Part shown: positions 27,257 through 35,430 of the stretch, one piece after another
How positions within the stretch are numbered: the first letter of the stretch is position 1
How the letters are laid out: every line of letters begins with the position of its first letter
Assembly (NCBI GenBank): GCA_965117015.1
Contig: OZ220747.1
Location: forward strand, 2,666,001-2,730,000
From: Aldehydirespirator sp965117015
GTDB lineage: Bacteria; Actinomycetota; Acidimicrobiia; Acidimicrobiales; Aldehydirespiratoraceae
Reading direction: 5' to 3'
DNA: 64,000 bases
Made by a program: the position numbers and the translations under genes
Notes under the pieces: generated by a model
The model's input: the letters and a program-made list of their open reading frames with translations, nothing else
What the model was told of the DNA's origin: nothing
Databases searched by the model: none

Positions 27257-27307
27257 TCGTGCAGTCTCTTTTCAAGCTGCCGTCCCCGAAGGGACCAACC
27301 ATGATAC

Positions 27308-27922
27308 TCAGGCGGTATGACCGAGCGCCGCCCGGATGCGGTGGCGGGTCATCCACAGCCGCACCAGCACGCCGACCGCCAGCAGAATCGCAGTCGACCC
27401 GTACACCATGATCGGCACCGCGGCCACCAGCACACCGTAGAGACCCCACTTGAATCCCTCCAGCACGGTCAGCCACCAGGTGCCGGGCGACACTCCGACC
27501 GGGGCGTAGGTGCGCCACGCCGCGATCAACGCCGGTCCGAGATACAGCCCGTTGGACAGACCCAGCACCGTGCCCAGCACCGTCCAGCCCGCCGCCCGCT
27601 GGATCACCACGCTGGCCACTATCACGGCTGCGCCTACCAGCAGGGAGGCGCGCACGCTCACGCCGTTTCGGTACAGCAGGAACAGCGCCAGCGCGAAGCT
27701 GGAGATGGCGGCGAAGATCGACGGGATCGTCTCCCAGAACCCGTTCTCCACCACGTAGGTGAGCCAGCCCAGGTTGATGGTCATGCCGGCCGCGGCCCAG
27801 ATGGGTGACACGCCCTCGGTGCGTCCCGTGCGGATCAGCCTCGCGATCTGGGGGATGATCTGCACGAACGTCACCCCGTTGGCGACCACGGCGACCCAGA
27901 AGGCGAGTTGCTCGCGGCTCAT
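27308..27922 (-). CDS. PQ-loop (SWEET-type) membrane protein
   Basis: A 204-aa integral membrane protein beginning MSREQLAFWVAV. Two related repeats are visible: helices followed by FVQIIPQIARL with the Pro-Gln motif and Thr-Glu-Gly-Val-Ser-Pro in repeat one, and a Leu-Gly-Leu-Ser-Asn-Gly / Gly-Val-Ser-Pro-Gly-Thr-Trp segment in repeat two, each ending in hydrophobic helices. About six or seven transmembrane segments. PQ-loop/SWEET proteins transport sugars or amino acids, but the substrate cannot be read here. The start overlaps the smpB stop by four bases, so it is coupled to smpB; the frame continues upstream inside smpB only as an artefact. Confidence 0.8.
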   Translation of the reverse strand: MSREQLAFWVAVVANGVTFVQIIPQIARLIRTGRTEGVSPIWAAAGMTINLGWLTYVVENGFWETIPSIFAAISSFALALFLLYRNGVSVRASLLVGAAVIVASVVIQRAAGWTVLGTVLGLSNGLYLGPALIAAWRTYAPVGVSPGTWWLTVLEGFKWGLYGVLVAAVPIMVYGSTAILLAVGVLVRLWMTRHRIRAALGHTA

Positions 27923-28431
27923 GGCGGCGGGGGAGTGCGGCGCCGGCGGGCTGCGGCCATCGAGCGGGCCGCCTCGGCGTCGGCGTCGCGCTGCTGGATG
28001 TCGCGGCGGCGGTCGGAGCGGGTGCGCCCCCGGGCCAGGGCCAGGGCCAGCTTGGCCTTCCCCTCGTTGAAGTAGAGGGCGAGCGGCACCAGCGCCAGCC
28101 GCTCCTGATCGACCCGGGACGCCAGGCGCTGTATCTCGCGCCGGTGGGCCAGCAGCTTGCGGACCCGGTCCGGCTCCGAGCGGAACGGTGCCGCCGCGTG
28201 CGAGTAGGGCGAGATGTGCAGGTTGTGCAGCCACAGCTCGCCCCGGTCGATGCGGGCCCAGCTCTCCGCGATCTGCACGGTGCCCTCGCGCAGGGACTTG
28301 ACCTCGCTGCCCTGAAGCACCAGACCGACCTCGAGAGTCTCAAGGATGTCGTAGTTCCGGCGGGCGCGGCGATTGGTCGCCACCACCGACGCCCCTTCCG
28401 GGACGTCCCGACGCTTCTGCGACTTCGCCAT
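27919..28431 (-). CDS. smpB: SsrA-binding protein SmpB
   Basis: A 170-aa protein with the SmpB core: NRRARRNYDILETLEVGLVLQGSEVKSLR near the N-terminus, the WLHNLHISPY strand, and a basic C-terminal tail (RRDIQQRDADAEAARSM) that mimics the missing tmRNA anticodon stem in the ribosome. It binds tmRNA and delivers it to stalled ribosomes. The gene sits upstream of ssrA on the same strand, with a PQ-loop gene between them. The C-terminus is Arg/Pro-rich and slightly longer than usual. Confidence 0.97.
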   Translation of the reverse strand: MAKSQKRRDVPEGASVVATNRRARRNYDILETLEVGLVLQGSEVKSLREGTVQIAESWARIDRGELWLHNLHISPYSHAAAPFRSEPDRVRKLLAHRREIQRLASRVDQERLALVPLALYFNEGKAKLALALARGRTRSDRRRDIQQRDADAEAARSMAAARRRRTPPPP

Positions 28432-28496
28432 AGCTGCTCACGGTACCGGTGCCCACAGCAGGGACGCTCCGTCGCTCACCGGTAGGGTTCGGGTCG

Positions 28497-28919
28497 GTGC
28501 TGGAGATGTCGGCGGAGATGCACACGGCGATGGTGGACCACGCCATCGCCGGGCTCCCCCACGAGGCCTGCGGCCTGTTCGCCGGGCTGCCCGGCTCGAA
28601 CCGCGTCGAGCGCTTCTTTCCCATGCGCAACGCGGCCGAGTCCCGCGAGATCTACGTGCTCGACGGCCTGGAGATGATGGACGTGGAGCGCACCGCCGAC
28701 GACGCCGGCCTGAACGTCATGGGCGTCATGCACTCCCACACCCACACCACCAACTACCCGTCGCCCACCGACATCGCCGACGCGGCCCGCTTCGACCCCT
28801 TCGGCGCGTGGCGCTTCGTGATCGTGTCGCTGCGCCACCCCGAGCCATCGCTGCGGTCGTTCCGCATCGTCGACGGCGAAGTCACCGAGGAGCCGGTGGC
28901 GATCGACGGCCTCGCGTAG
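28497..28919 (+). CDS. mec: JAMM/Mov34 metallopeptidase, Mec-like
   Basis: A 140-aa JAB1/MPN+ domain protein. The zinc signature H-S-H-x7-S-x2-D is complete (HSHTHTTNYPSPTD) and a conserved Glu and the HEACGL motif sit near the N-terminus. GTG at 28,497 is chosen since it places the start shortly before the first helix, as in the family; another GTG at 28,449 is in frame. In M. tuberculosis Mec removes cysteine from the CysO sulfur carrier used by CysM. A cysM gene lies three kilobases downstream, but no cysO is seen. The gene diverges from smpB. Confidence 0.85.
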   Translation: MLEMSAEMHTAMVDHAIAGLPHEACGLFAGLPGSNRVERFFPMRNAAESREIYVLDGLEMMDVERTADDAGLNVMGVMHSHTHTTNYPSPTDIADAARFDPFGAWRFVIVSLRHPEPSLRSFRIVDGEVTEEPVAIDGLA

Positions 28920-28985
28920 CGTCAATCGGCGAACTTCCGTCGATTGTCCACCTGCAGGGTGGTTTCTTGACAGAAGTTCAGGGTG

Positions 28986-30341
28986 TTAGCTGCCCAGCAG
29001 TTCCCGGACCGCGGCGGCGGCCACCACGCCGGGGGCCTCCAGCGGACCGAAGTGCCCCAGGTTCTCGAAGCTGAGGAAGCGTCCCTGGGGCAGCGCCTCG
29101 GCTATCGCGGGAGCGAAGGCCCCGGGATTGGACACCGCGCCGACCACCGTCCCGGCCGCCACAGCGGCGGGAACGCCGATCGCCGACGCCACCTCCGTCG
29201 GCAGTCCGCCGCTGGCCTCGAAGGTGCGGGCCTCGGTCTCGGCCGAGCAGGCCAGGCGCACCCGGCCGTCGGGCAGGTCGACGAAGCCGCCCTCGACGTA
29301 GGCCGCCAGGGAATCGGCCCGCATCACCCCGAGCGGCGACCGGCCCGAGTAACGCTGGAGGGCCTCGGCCCGCGAATCGAAGACCTCGCGGCGGTTGCGG
29401 GCCCCCCGGGACAGCGGGTTGTTGCCGGGCTGGTCGAAGAAGCCCCGGGGAAGCACGATCGGCTCGTACAGGAACAGGCGCTCGAAGGTCCCCGGCGTCG
29501 ACCGCTCAGCCAGCAGCAGCGCCGCGCCGCCCATCGAGTGGCCGAACCCGTACAGCCGCCCGGCGCCGATCGCGGCCGCGCAGGCGGCCACATCCGCGCC
29601 CATGCCAATCCAGGCGTAGTCGTCGCCCGGCGCGGGTCCTGAGGAGCCGTGGCCCCGGAAGTCCAGAGCCCAGACTGTGAAGTGCTCCCTGAGGGATTGC
29701 GCCAGCGGCCGGTAGGCCAGACCGTGGAACCCGGTGGCGTGACACACCAGCAGGTCCGGGCCTGATCCTCCCATCATCCTCAAGTGCAGGTCCACACCAT
29801 CGGCGGATCGGACTTTGACGGCGTCCTTGGAGGCCGCGGCCGAGCCGGCGGCCGACGCTGCCGGCGCGACCCCAGCAGACTCGCTCAACGGGTGGCGCCG
29901 GCCGAACAGGCCCCGCCCGTGGAAGGTCATCACCACCCGGCCGTGCTGGTTGGTCATCTTGCAGCCGATGAACACCGTGCCCCGGTCCGCATGCCTCGAC
30001 GACGGTCGGGCGTCGAGGATCTCCACCGTCGCGGTCAACGAGTCGCCCGGACGCACCGGCTCGAACCAGCGGACCTCCTGCATCCCGCCGGAGCCCCGGC
30101 CGTCGGCCCGCGAGACCACGGTGTCGATCCACAGGCGGGCCCATGCCGAGACGGTGTGCCAGCCGCTGGCGATCAGCCCCCCGAACGGCGAGTCCACCGC
30201 GGCCTCCGGATCGATGTGGAAGTACTGGGGGTCGAAGCGCCGGCCGAAGTCGATGATCTCGGCCTCGGTCATCTCGTAGGTGCCGAGCTCGATGACATCG
30301 CCGGGAGTGAAGTCCTCGAAGAACAGCGTGGGCTCGGACAT
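28986..30341 (-). CDS. MaoC dehydratase / alpha-beta hydrolase fusion
   Basis: A 451-aa protein from ATG at 30,341 (the frame extends to 30,392, but this would overlap the divergent transporter). Residues 1-150 form a MaoC-type hot-dog domain: FEDFTPGDV...FHIDPEAA..SPFGG.IASGWH and the VRPGDSL strand. A Ala/Ser-rich linker of about 25 residues leads to an alpha/beta hydrolase with the nucleophile elbow GHSMGG (Ser near residue 255), the ALDFRGHG loop and a C-terminal LGHFGPLE segment with the probable catalytic His. Such a fusion would join (R)-specific hydration of enoyl-CoA-like substrates with thioester or ester hydrolysis. The substrate is unknown. Confidence 0.8.
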   Translation of the reverse strand: MSEPTLFFEDFTPGDVIELGTYEMTEAEIIDFGRRFDPQYFHIDPEAAVDSPFGGLIASGWHTVSAWARLWIDTVVSRADGRGSGGMQEVRWFEPVRPGDSLTATVEILDARPSSRHADRGTVFIGCKMTNQHGRVVMTFHGRGLFGRRHPLSESAGVAPAASAAGSAAASKDAVKVRSADGVDLHLRMMGGSGPDLLVCHATGFHGLAYRPLAQSLREHFTVWALDFRGHGSSGPAPGDDYAWIGMGADVAACAAAIGAGRLYGFGHSMGGAALLLAERSTPGTFERLFLYEPIVLPRGFFDQPGNNPLSRGARNRREVFDSRAEALQRYSGRSPLGVMRADSLAAYVEGGFVDLPDGRVRLACSAETEARTFEASGGLPTEVASAIGVPAAVAAGTVVGAVSNPGAFAPAIAEALPQGRFLSFENLGHFGPLEAPGVVAAAAVRELLGS

Positions 30342-30385
30342 CGGCGATATTTCTATCGGCAGCTCAGCTCCGATAGTTTCCGGCG

Positions 30386-31840
30386 GTGACACGCGCCCAG
30401 GCTCGCGGCCTTCTGGGGCCCAAGTACCGGGCTGCGTCGCTGGCGTTGATGGCTGCCATCGCCATGGCCTCCTACAACAACCTGTCGGTCACGGCCGCCC
30501 TGCCCGACATCGGCGACGACCTAGGACGGGTGGCGCTGCTTCCCTGGGTGGTGACGGTGGAGCTCCTGTCGGCGGCCATCGCGGTGCTGGCGGTGGGGCC
30601 CTACATAGACGGCGCCGGGGCCCGGCGAGCCTTCCGTCTCACGGTGATGGCCTTCCTGGTCACGTCGGCCATGTGCGTGGTCGCCCCCACGATGGAGCTC
30701 CTGGTCGCGGCCCGCGTCCTTCAGGGCCTGGGCAGCGGCGCGCTGATCGGCACCTCGCTGACCTGCATCGGGCTGGTGTACGACGAGACCGTCCGGCCCT
30801 GGGCCTACGCGCTGATGTCCTCGGTGTGGGGGATCATGGGCATCGGCGGGCCGGCGCTGGCTGCGGTCCTGGTGAGCACGCTGGGGTGGCGGGCCGTGTT
30901 CGCTCTCAACCTCCCGGTGGCGGTGGCCGCGGCCGCGGTGGGATGGGGGCGGCTGCCGGTGGAGGCCCAGGCCGCGGCCGAGCGCCTCGACCGCAGAGGC
31001 CTGTCGATACTCAGCGTGCTCACAGTCGCCCTGCTGCTGGCGACCTCCGACCTCAACTGGAACAGCGCGGCGCTGCTGGTGGCCGCCGCAGTCCTGGCTG
31101 CGCTCTACGTTCGCCACGCCCGGGACTTCCCCACCCCCATCGTGCGCCTGCCGCACATCACCGGCAGGCGCTGGCGCCACATTCACATGCTCGGGGTCAC
31201 GGCGGTGTCGGGCGGCACCGGCTCCAGCGTCTTCCTGCCCCTGTACCTCAAGGGCGCTCGGGGCGCCTCGGCGGCCTTCGCTGCCTTCGCGGTGCTGTGG
31301 CCCACGCTGGGGTGGTCGACGGCGGCCTGGGTCTCCGGCGCGCTCCAGCAGCGCCTCCGGACCCAGACCGTCGCCCTCATCGGCTCGGTCATCATCTCCG
31401 CCGGGGGCGTGGCCGTGACCGCGGCGGCCGGGGTCGGGGCGCCGGTGCCGGTGCTACTGGCGGCGTTCGCCTGCGTCGGCTGGGGGATCGGCACGATCAG
31501 CACCTCGAGCCTGGCGCTGCTGCAGGGCCGGGCCGACCCCCACGAGATGGGCAGGGTCAGCGCGGCCCACCACTTCATCCGCTCGCTGGGATTCGCCTAC
31601 GGCGCTGCCGTCTCCGGGCTGGTGATCTTCTGGCTGGTCGACCGCCGCACCGGCGACGCCGAGCTGGTCCGGGGCCTGCTGGGCGAGGCCGATGGCATTG
31701 TCGACGCCGCCGTGGCCGACGCGCTGGCCTCGGCCTACACCTGGTCGCTGGGCGCCATGGCAGTGCTCTGCGTGCTGACTGTGCCGGCCGCGTTCGCATT
31801 GTCCCGCAGGTATAATCCTGATCGAATTACTCGGGATTAG
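30386..31840 (+). CDS. MFS transporter of the multidrug exporter type
   Basis: A 484-aa membrane protein with about 14 hydrophobic segments, as in the EmrB/QacA branch of MFS exporters. The first helix is followed by NNLSVTAALPDI, and motif C-like Gly-Ile-Gly-Gly-Pro-Ala-Leu near residue 155 marks antiporters. GTG at 30,386 gives a start just before the first helix, 44 bases from the divergent fusion-protein gene. The drug or metabolite exported cannot be inferred. The gene ends 22 bases before cysM on the same strand. Confidence 0.85.
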   Translation: MTRAQARGLLGPKYRAASLALMAAIAMASYNNLSVTAALPDIGDDLGRVALLPWVVTVELLSAAIAVLAVGPYIDGAGARRAFRLTVMAFLVTSAMCVVAPTMELLVAARVLQGLGSGALIGTSLTCIGLVYDETVRPWAYALMSSVWGIMGIGGPALAAVLVSTLGWRAVFALNLPVAVAAAAVGWGRLPVEAQAAAERLDRRGLSILSVLTVALLLATSDLNWNSAALLVAAAVLAALYVRHARDFPTPIVRLPHITGRRWRHIHMLGVTAVSGGTGSSVFLPLYLKGARGASAAFAAFAVLWPTLGWSTAAWVSGALQQRLRTQTVALIGSVIISAGGVAVTAAAGVGAPVPVLLAAFACVGWGIGTISTSSLALLQGRADPHEMGRVSAAHHFIRSLGFAYGAAVSGLVIFWLVDRRTGDAELVRGLLGEADGIVDAAVADALASAYTWSLGAMAVLCVLTVPAAFALSRRYNPDRITRD

Positions 31841-31862
31841 GACGACCACAGGACCACGCCAC

Positions 31863-32810
31863 ATGGCCCTCAAGCGTGACGCACTCGACCTCATCGGCAA
31901 CACGCCGGCGGTGGACGTCTCGCAGCTGAGCCCCAACCCCGACGTCCGGCTGGTGGCCAAGCTCGAGAGCGCCAACCCGACCGGCTCGGTCAAGGACCGC
32001 ATCGCCAAGGCCATGGTGCTCGACTCGGAGGCCGACGGCACCCTCGGCCCCGGCAAGCGGATACTGGAGCCGTCCTCGGGCAACACCGGCATCGCCCTCG
32101 CCATGATCGCCCGGATCCGCGGCTACCCGATAACGGTTGTGATGCCCGAGAACACCTCGCCGGAGCGCCGCCAGATGCTGGAGGTGTTCGGAGCCGACAT
32201 CGTGCCGTCGCCCGGCACAGAGGGTTCCAACGGCGCGGTGCGCCTGGCCCGCCAGATGGCTCTGGAACAACCCGACTGGGTGTTCCTGTACCAGTACGCC
32301 AACGAGGCCAACCCCCGTGTCCACTACGAGACCACCGGGCCCGAGATCCTGCGCGACGTGGGTGACGTGACCCACTTCGTGGCCGGCCTGGGCACCAGCG
32401 GAACCCTCATGGGGGTCGGGACCTACCTCAAGGAGGCCCACCCCGACATCGAGGTGTATGCGGTGGAGCCGCCCGCGGGCGAGATGGTCGACGGTCTGCG
32501 CAACCTCGACGACGGCTTCATACCGCCGGTCTACGAGAAGTGGGGCGGATCCGACCTGCTCAGCGGCAAACGCATCGTGCGGCCCCGCGAGTCGGTGGAG
32601 TACACCCGGCAGCTGGCCGACGCCGGCATCTTCGCCGGCCTGTCGTCGGGCGCGGCCCTGGCCGGGGCGGTCCGGGTGGCCGAGCGGATCGACGCCGGCA
32701 CGGTGGTGTTCATCGTGTGCGACGGCGGTTGGAAATACCTGTCGAGCCGGGCCTGGACCGGCGACCTCGACGAGGTGGCCGAGCGGGCCTCGGAGATCAT
32801 CTACTTCTGA
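31863..32810 (+). CDS. cysM: Cysteine synthase, CysM type
   Basis: A 315-aa PLP-dependent enzyme. The PLP lysine lies in NPTGSVKDRIAKAM near residue 42, the phosphate-binding loop is GTSGTLMGVGTYL, and the Ser/Asn substrate loop is EPSSGNTGIAL. It makes cysteine from O-acetyl- or O-phosphoserine and a sulfide donor. The position between a Mec-like peptidase and the MBL-rph-rdgB genes parallels M. tuberculosis cysM (Rv1336), which uses O-phosphoserine and thiocarboxylated CysO; a CysO gene is not found here. A CysK-type assignment cannot be fully excluded. Confidence 0.88.
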   Translation: MALKRDALDLIGNTPAVDVSQLSPNPDVRLVAKLESANPTGSVKDRIAKAMVLDSEADGTLGPGKRILEPSSGNTGIALAMIARIRGYPITVVMPENTSPERRQMLEVFGADIVPSPGTEGSNGAVRLARQMALEQPDWVFLYQYANEANPRVHYETTGPEILRDVGDVTHFVAGLGTSGTLMGVGTYLKEAHPDIEVYAVEPPAGEMVDGLRNLDDGFIPPVYEKWGGSDLLSGKRIVRPRESVEYTRQLADAGIFAGLSSGAALAGAVRVAERIDAGTVVFIVCDGGWKYLSSRAWTGDLDEVAERASEIIYF

Positions 32811-32891
32811 GCGTCGGCGGGCCCGCCGGCGGCCGAGGTCATCCGTCACATTCCAGTGGAGCGGGGGCGGAGCCTCGCTACCCTTTCTCGA

Positions 32892-33128
32892 ATGTCCAAG
32901 ATCTGCCAGGTCACCGGCAAGAAGCCGCAGTTCGGCAAGCAGCTCTCGCACTCGCATCGCCGCTCCAGCCGTCGCTGGGATCCCAATGTCCAGACCAAGC
33001 GCTACTACCTGCCCAGCGAGAAGCGCTGGATCAAGCTGCGCCTGAGCACCAAGGCCATCAAGACCATCGACAAGCGGGGCATCGAGAGCGTGGTGGCCGA
33101 GATGCGCCGCAACGGCCGCAAGGTCTAA
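32892..33128 (+). CDS. rpmB: Ribosomal protein L28
   Basis: A 78-aa basic protein, MSKICQVTGKKPQFG...SHSHRRSSRRW.PN with C-terminal TLR-like KLRLSTKAIKTIDKRGI, typical of bL28. Only one Cys is present, so this is the zinc-independent form, like E. coli. ATG 32,892 is the family start; the frame is open upstream without meaning. The L33 gene follows 15 bases later. In mycobacteria zinc-free L28/L33 pairs are Zur-controlled paralogues; I cannot see whether another copy exists outside this window. Confidence 0.96.
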   Translation: MSKICQVTGKKPQFGKQLSHSHRRSSRRWDPNVQTKRYYLPSEKRWIKLRLSTKAIKTIDKRGIESVVAEMRRNGRKV

Positions 33129-33143
33129 AGCAAGGAGACGGCG

Positions 33144-33305
33144 ATGGCCAGCGACAAGCGTCCCATTATCAAGCTCCGGTCCACCGCCGGCACCGGCTAC
33201 ACCTACGTGACCACCAAGAACAAGACCAACACCCGTCACCGCATCGAGCTCAAGAAGTACGACCCGGTGATCCGCAAGCACGTGGTCTTCAAGGAGGAGC
33301 GCTAG
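33144..33305 (+). CDS. rpmG: Ribosomal protein L33
   Basis: A 53-aa basic protein beginning MASDKRPIIKLRSTAGTGYT and ending KYDPVIRKHVVFKEER, typical of bL33. The zinc ribbon cysteines are absent, so it is the C-minus form, matching the adjacent C-minus L28. A strong AAGGAG sequence precedes ATG 33,144. The 5-residue KKYDP motif is diagnostic. It is cotranscribed with rpmB. Confidence 0.96.
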   Translation: MASDKRPIIKLRSTAGTGYTYVTTKNKTNTRHRIELKKYDPVIRKHVVFKEER

Positions 33306-33341
33306 GCGGAGGAGCGACACCGCTCCACCCGGAGTAGCTCC

Positions 33342-34085
33342 GTGGCGCTGACGGTAACGGTCCTCGGGTGCAGCGGCAGCTACGCCGCGCCCGACAACCC
33401 CTGCACCGGCTACTTGGTGCGAAGCGGCTCCACCGCGGTGCTGCTCGACTGCGGGCCGGGAACGCTGGGGCCCCTGCAGGATGCGATTGACCTCGCCGAC
33501 ATCAGCGCCATCGTCGCCACGCACTGCCATCCCGACCACTGGCTGGAGCTGCCGGTGATCCGCAACGTCTTCATCTGGTTCGTGCCCCGCAGCGACGTCC
33601 CCGTCTACGGCACGGCCGAGACCCGGGCCATGGACAAGGCCATCACCGTGATGCGGTCGGGCCGGACCGATCCTCTGGCCTGGAACGTGATCAACCCTTC
33701 GTCGAAGGTGACCATCGGCGACCAGCAGTGGAGCTTCGCCCTCACCGACCATCCGGTGGAGACGCTGGCCGTACGGGTGGACTCCGGTGGCCGGTCCTTC
33801 GCCTTCAGCTCCGACTCCGGGCCCGGCTGGGACTTCCGGTCACTGGGAGAGGGCATCCACCTGGCCATGTGCGACGCCAGCCACGGCTGCGAGCATGAGG
33901 ATGAGGGCATCCCCCACATGAGCGCCCGGCAGGCGGCCCGGGCCGCGGCCGCGGCCAGCGTCGAGCGTCTGGTGCTCACCCATCTGGCCCCCGGATGCGA
34001 CCCCGCCGCGCAACTGGCCGAGGCCGGCGAGGCCTTTGCCGGCCCCGTCGACGTGGCCCGCCCCGGTCTGGTCCTGACGGTGTGA
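33342..34085 (+). CDS. Metallo-beta-lactamase fold hydrolase
   Basis: A 247-aa MBL-fold protein with the metal motif THCHPDH near residue 66, FSSDSGPG with a metal-ligand Asp near residue 150, and a C-terminal LVLTHLAPG with the last His. The N-terminal MALTVTVLGCSGSYAAPDNPCT segment is typical of the RNase Z-like/cyclic-nucleotide phosphodiesterase group. Its place directly before rph and rdgB equals that of M. tuberculosis Rv1339, reported as an atypical cAMP phosphodiesterase. The start is GTG. Substrate assignment is by synteny only. Confidence 0.85.
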   Translation: MALTVTVLGCSGSYAAPDNPCTGYLVRSGSTAVLLDCGPGTLGPLQDAIDLADISAIVATHCHPDHWLELPVIRNVFIWFVPRSDVPVYGTAETRAMDKAITVMRSGRTDPLAWNVINPSSKVTIGDQQWSFALTDHPVETLAVRVDSGGRSFAFSSDSGPGWDFRSLGEGIHLAMCDASHGCEHEDEGIPHMSARQAARAAAAASVERLVLTHLAPGCDPAAQLAEAGEAFAGPVDVARPGLVLTV

Positions 34086-34095
34086 GGCACCTGCA

Positions 34096-34836
34096 GTGAC
34101 CGCCATCGGTGCCGACGGCCGGCGCGCCGACGGTCGCACGCCCGACGAGCTGCGACCGCTGAGGTTCCGGCGCGACTACACCACCATGGCCGGCGGATCC
34201 GTGCTGGCGGAGTTCGGGGATACCCGGGTGCTGTGCACGGCGTCGATCGACGACGACGTGCCCCGGTGGATGCGCGAGCGCGGCAGCGGATGGCTTACCG
34301 CCGAGTACTCGATGCTGCCGGGATCGTCGCCGGAGCGGGTCTCGCGCCGGGTGGGCGGCCGCACCAAGGAGATCCAGCGCCTCATCGGCCGGTCGCTGCG
34401 GACGGTCGTCGACCTGGCTGCGCTCGGTCGGCGCCAGGTGATCGTGGACTGCGACGTGCTCCAGGCCGACGGCGGCACCCGCACCGCGTCGATCTGCGGG
34501 GGGTACCTGGCCCTGCACGACGCGGTGACCCGGCTGATACAGGCCGGCGAGTTGACGGCGTCGCCGATGGTGGGGGAGTGCGCCGCGGTGAGCGTCGGCC
34601 TGATTGACGGCGTGGCGCTGCTGGACCTGCCCTACTCCGAGGACTCCCGCGCCGACGTGGACTTCAACGTGGTCATGACCGGCGACGGCGAGCTGGTGGA
34701 GGTGCAGGGCACCGCCGAGGGCAGGCCCTTCACGCGGTCCCAGCTCGACGAGCTCCTCGACCTGGCCTCGAAGGGGATCTCGGAGATCGTGGCCGCGCAG
34801 CGGTCAATGCTGGCAAGTCCTCCCGCTCCCAGATGA
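34096..34836 (+). CDS. rph: Ribonuclease PH
   Basis: A 246-aa phosphorolytic exoribonuclease that trims tRNA 3' ends. Family motifs: RPLRFRRDYT near residue 22, GDTRVLCTASID, RGSGWLTAEYSMLP, the phosphate-binding GRTKEIQRLIGRSLR region, CDVLQADGGTRTASI and DLPYSEDS.ADVDFNVVMT with catalytic Asp residues. GTG start at 34,096, ten bases after the MBL gene. It overlaps rdgB by four bases (ATGA), the usual coupling of these genes. Confidence 0.97.
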   Translation: MTAIGADGRRADGRTPDELRPLRFRRDYTTMAGGSVLAEFGDTRVLCTASIDDDVPRWMRERGSGWLTAEYSMLPGSSPERVSRRVGGRTKEIQRLIGRSLRTVVDLAALGRRQVIVDCDVLQADGGTRTASICGGYLALHDAVTRLIQAGELTASPMVGECAAVSVGLIDGVALLDLPYSEDSRADVDFNVVMTGDGELVEVQGTAEGRPFTRSQLDELLDLASKGISEIVAAQRSMLASPPAPR

Positions 34837-35414
34837 TCGAGCTGGTCTGCGCCAGCGCCAATCCAGACAAAGTGGCCGAGATGGCCGAGGTGCTGGTGGG
34901 CCACGCCGTGCTGCTGCCCCGCCCGGCCGGAATGGGCGAGGTCGTCGAGGACGCCGACACCCTCGAGGGCAACGCCATCCTCAAGGCCCGGGCCGTGTGC
35001 GAGTTCGCGGGAGCGGCTGCTCTGGCCGACGACACCGGCCTGGAGGTCGACGCCCTGAGAGGCGCCCCTGGCGTGTACTCGGCCCGGTACGCCGGTCCCG
35101 GCGCCAGCTACGCCGACAACCTGGCCCGGCTGCTGGACGAGATGCGTGACGTGCCGCCGTCTCGGCGGGCCGCCCGGTTCCGCACCGTGGCCGCGGTCTG
35201 GTTCCCGGACGGCGCCAGCGTCGTGGCTGAGGGCGTGGTCGACGGCGCCATCACCACCGAGCCCCGGGGCGCGGGCGGCTTCGGCTACGACCCGGTGTTC
35301 GCCCCGGTCGAGGCCGGCGGCCTCACCTTCTCGGAGATGGGCCCGGTCGCCAAGAACGCCATGAGCCACCGCGCCCGAGCCTTGAGAGCCCTGCTGGAGC
35401 TGCTTGAGAGTTAG
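34833..35414 (+). CDS. rdgB: dITP/XTP pyrophosphatase RdgB
   Basis: A 193-aa Ham1-family enzyme that hydrolyses non-canonical purine triphosphates (dITP, XTP) to monophosphates, keeping them out of DNA and RNA. Motifs: ASANPDKVAEM near the N-terminus (SxNxxK type), EGNAILKARA, ALADDTGLEVDAL, GVYSARYAG, and GGFGYDPVF..... near residue 148, ending with the SHRARAL helix. Translationally coupled to rph. Confidence 0.97.
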   Translation: MIELVCASANPDKVAEMAEVLVGHAVLLPRPAGMGEVVEDADTLEGNAILKARAVCEFAGAAALADDTGLEVDALRGAPGVYSARYAGPGASYADNLARLLDEMRDVPPSRRAARFRTVAAVWFPDGASVVAEGVVDGAITTEPRGAGGFGYDPVFAPVEAGGLTFSEMGPVAKNAMSHRARALRALLELLES

Positions 35415-35430
35415 CACGGTGAGGGTTGGG

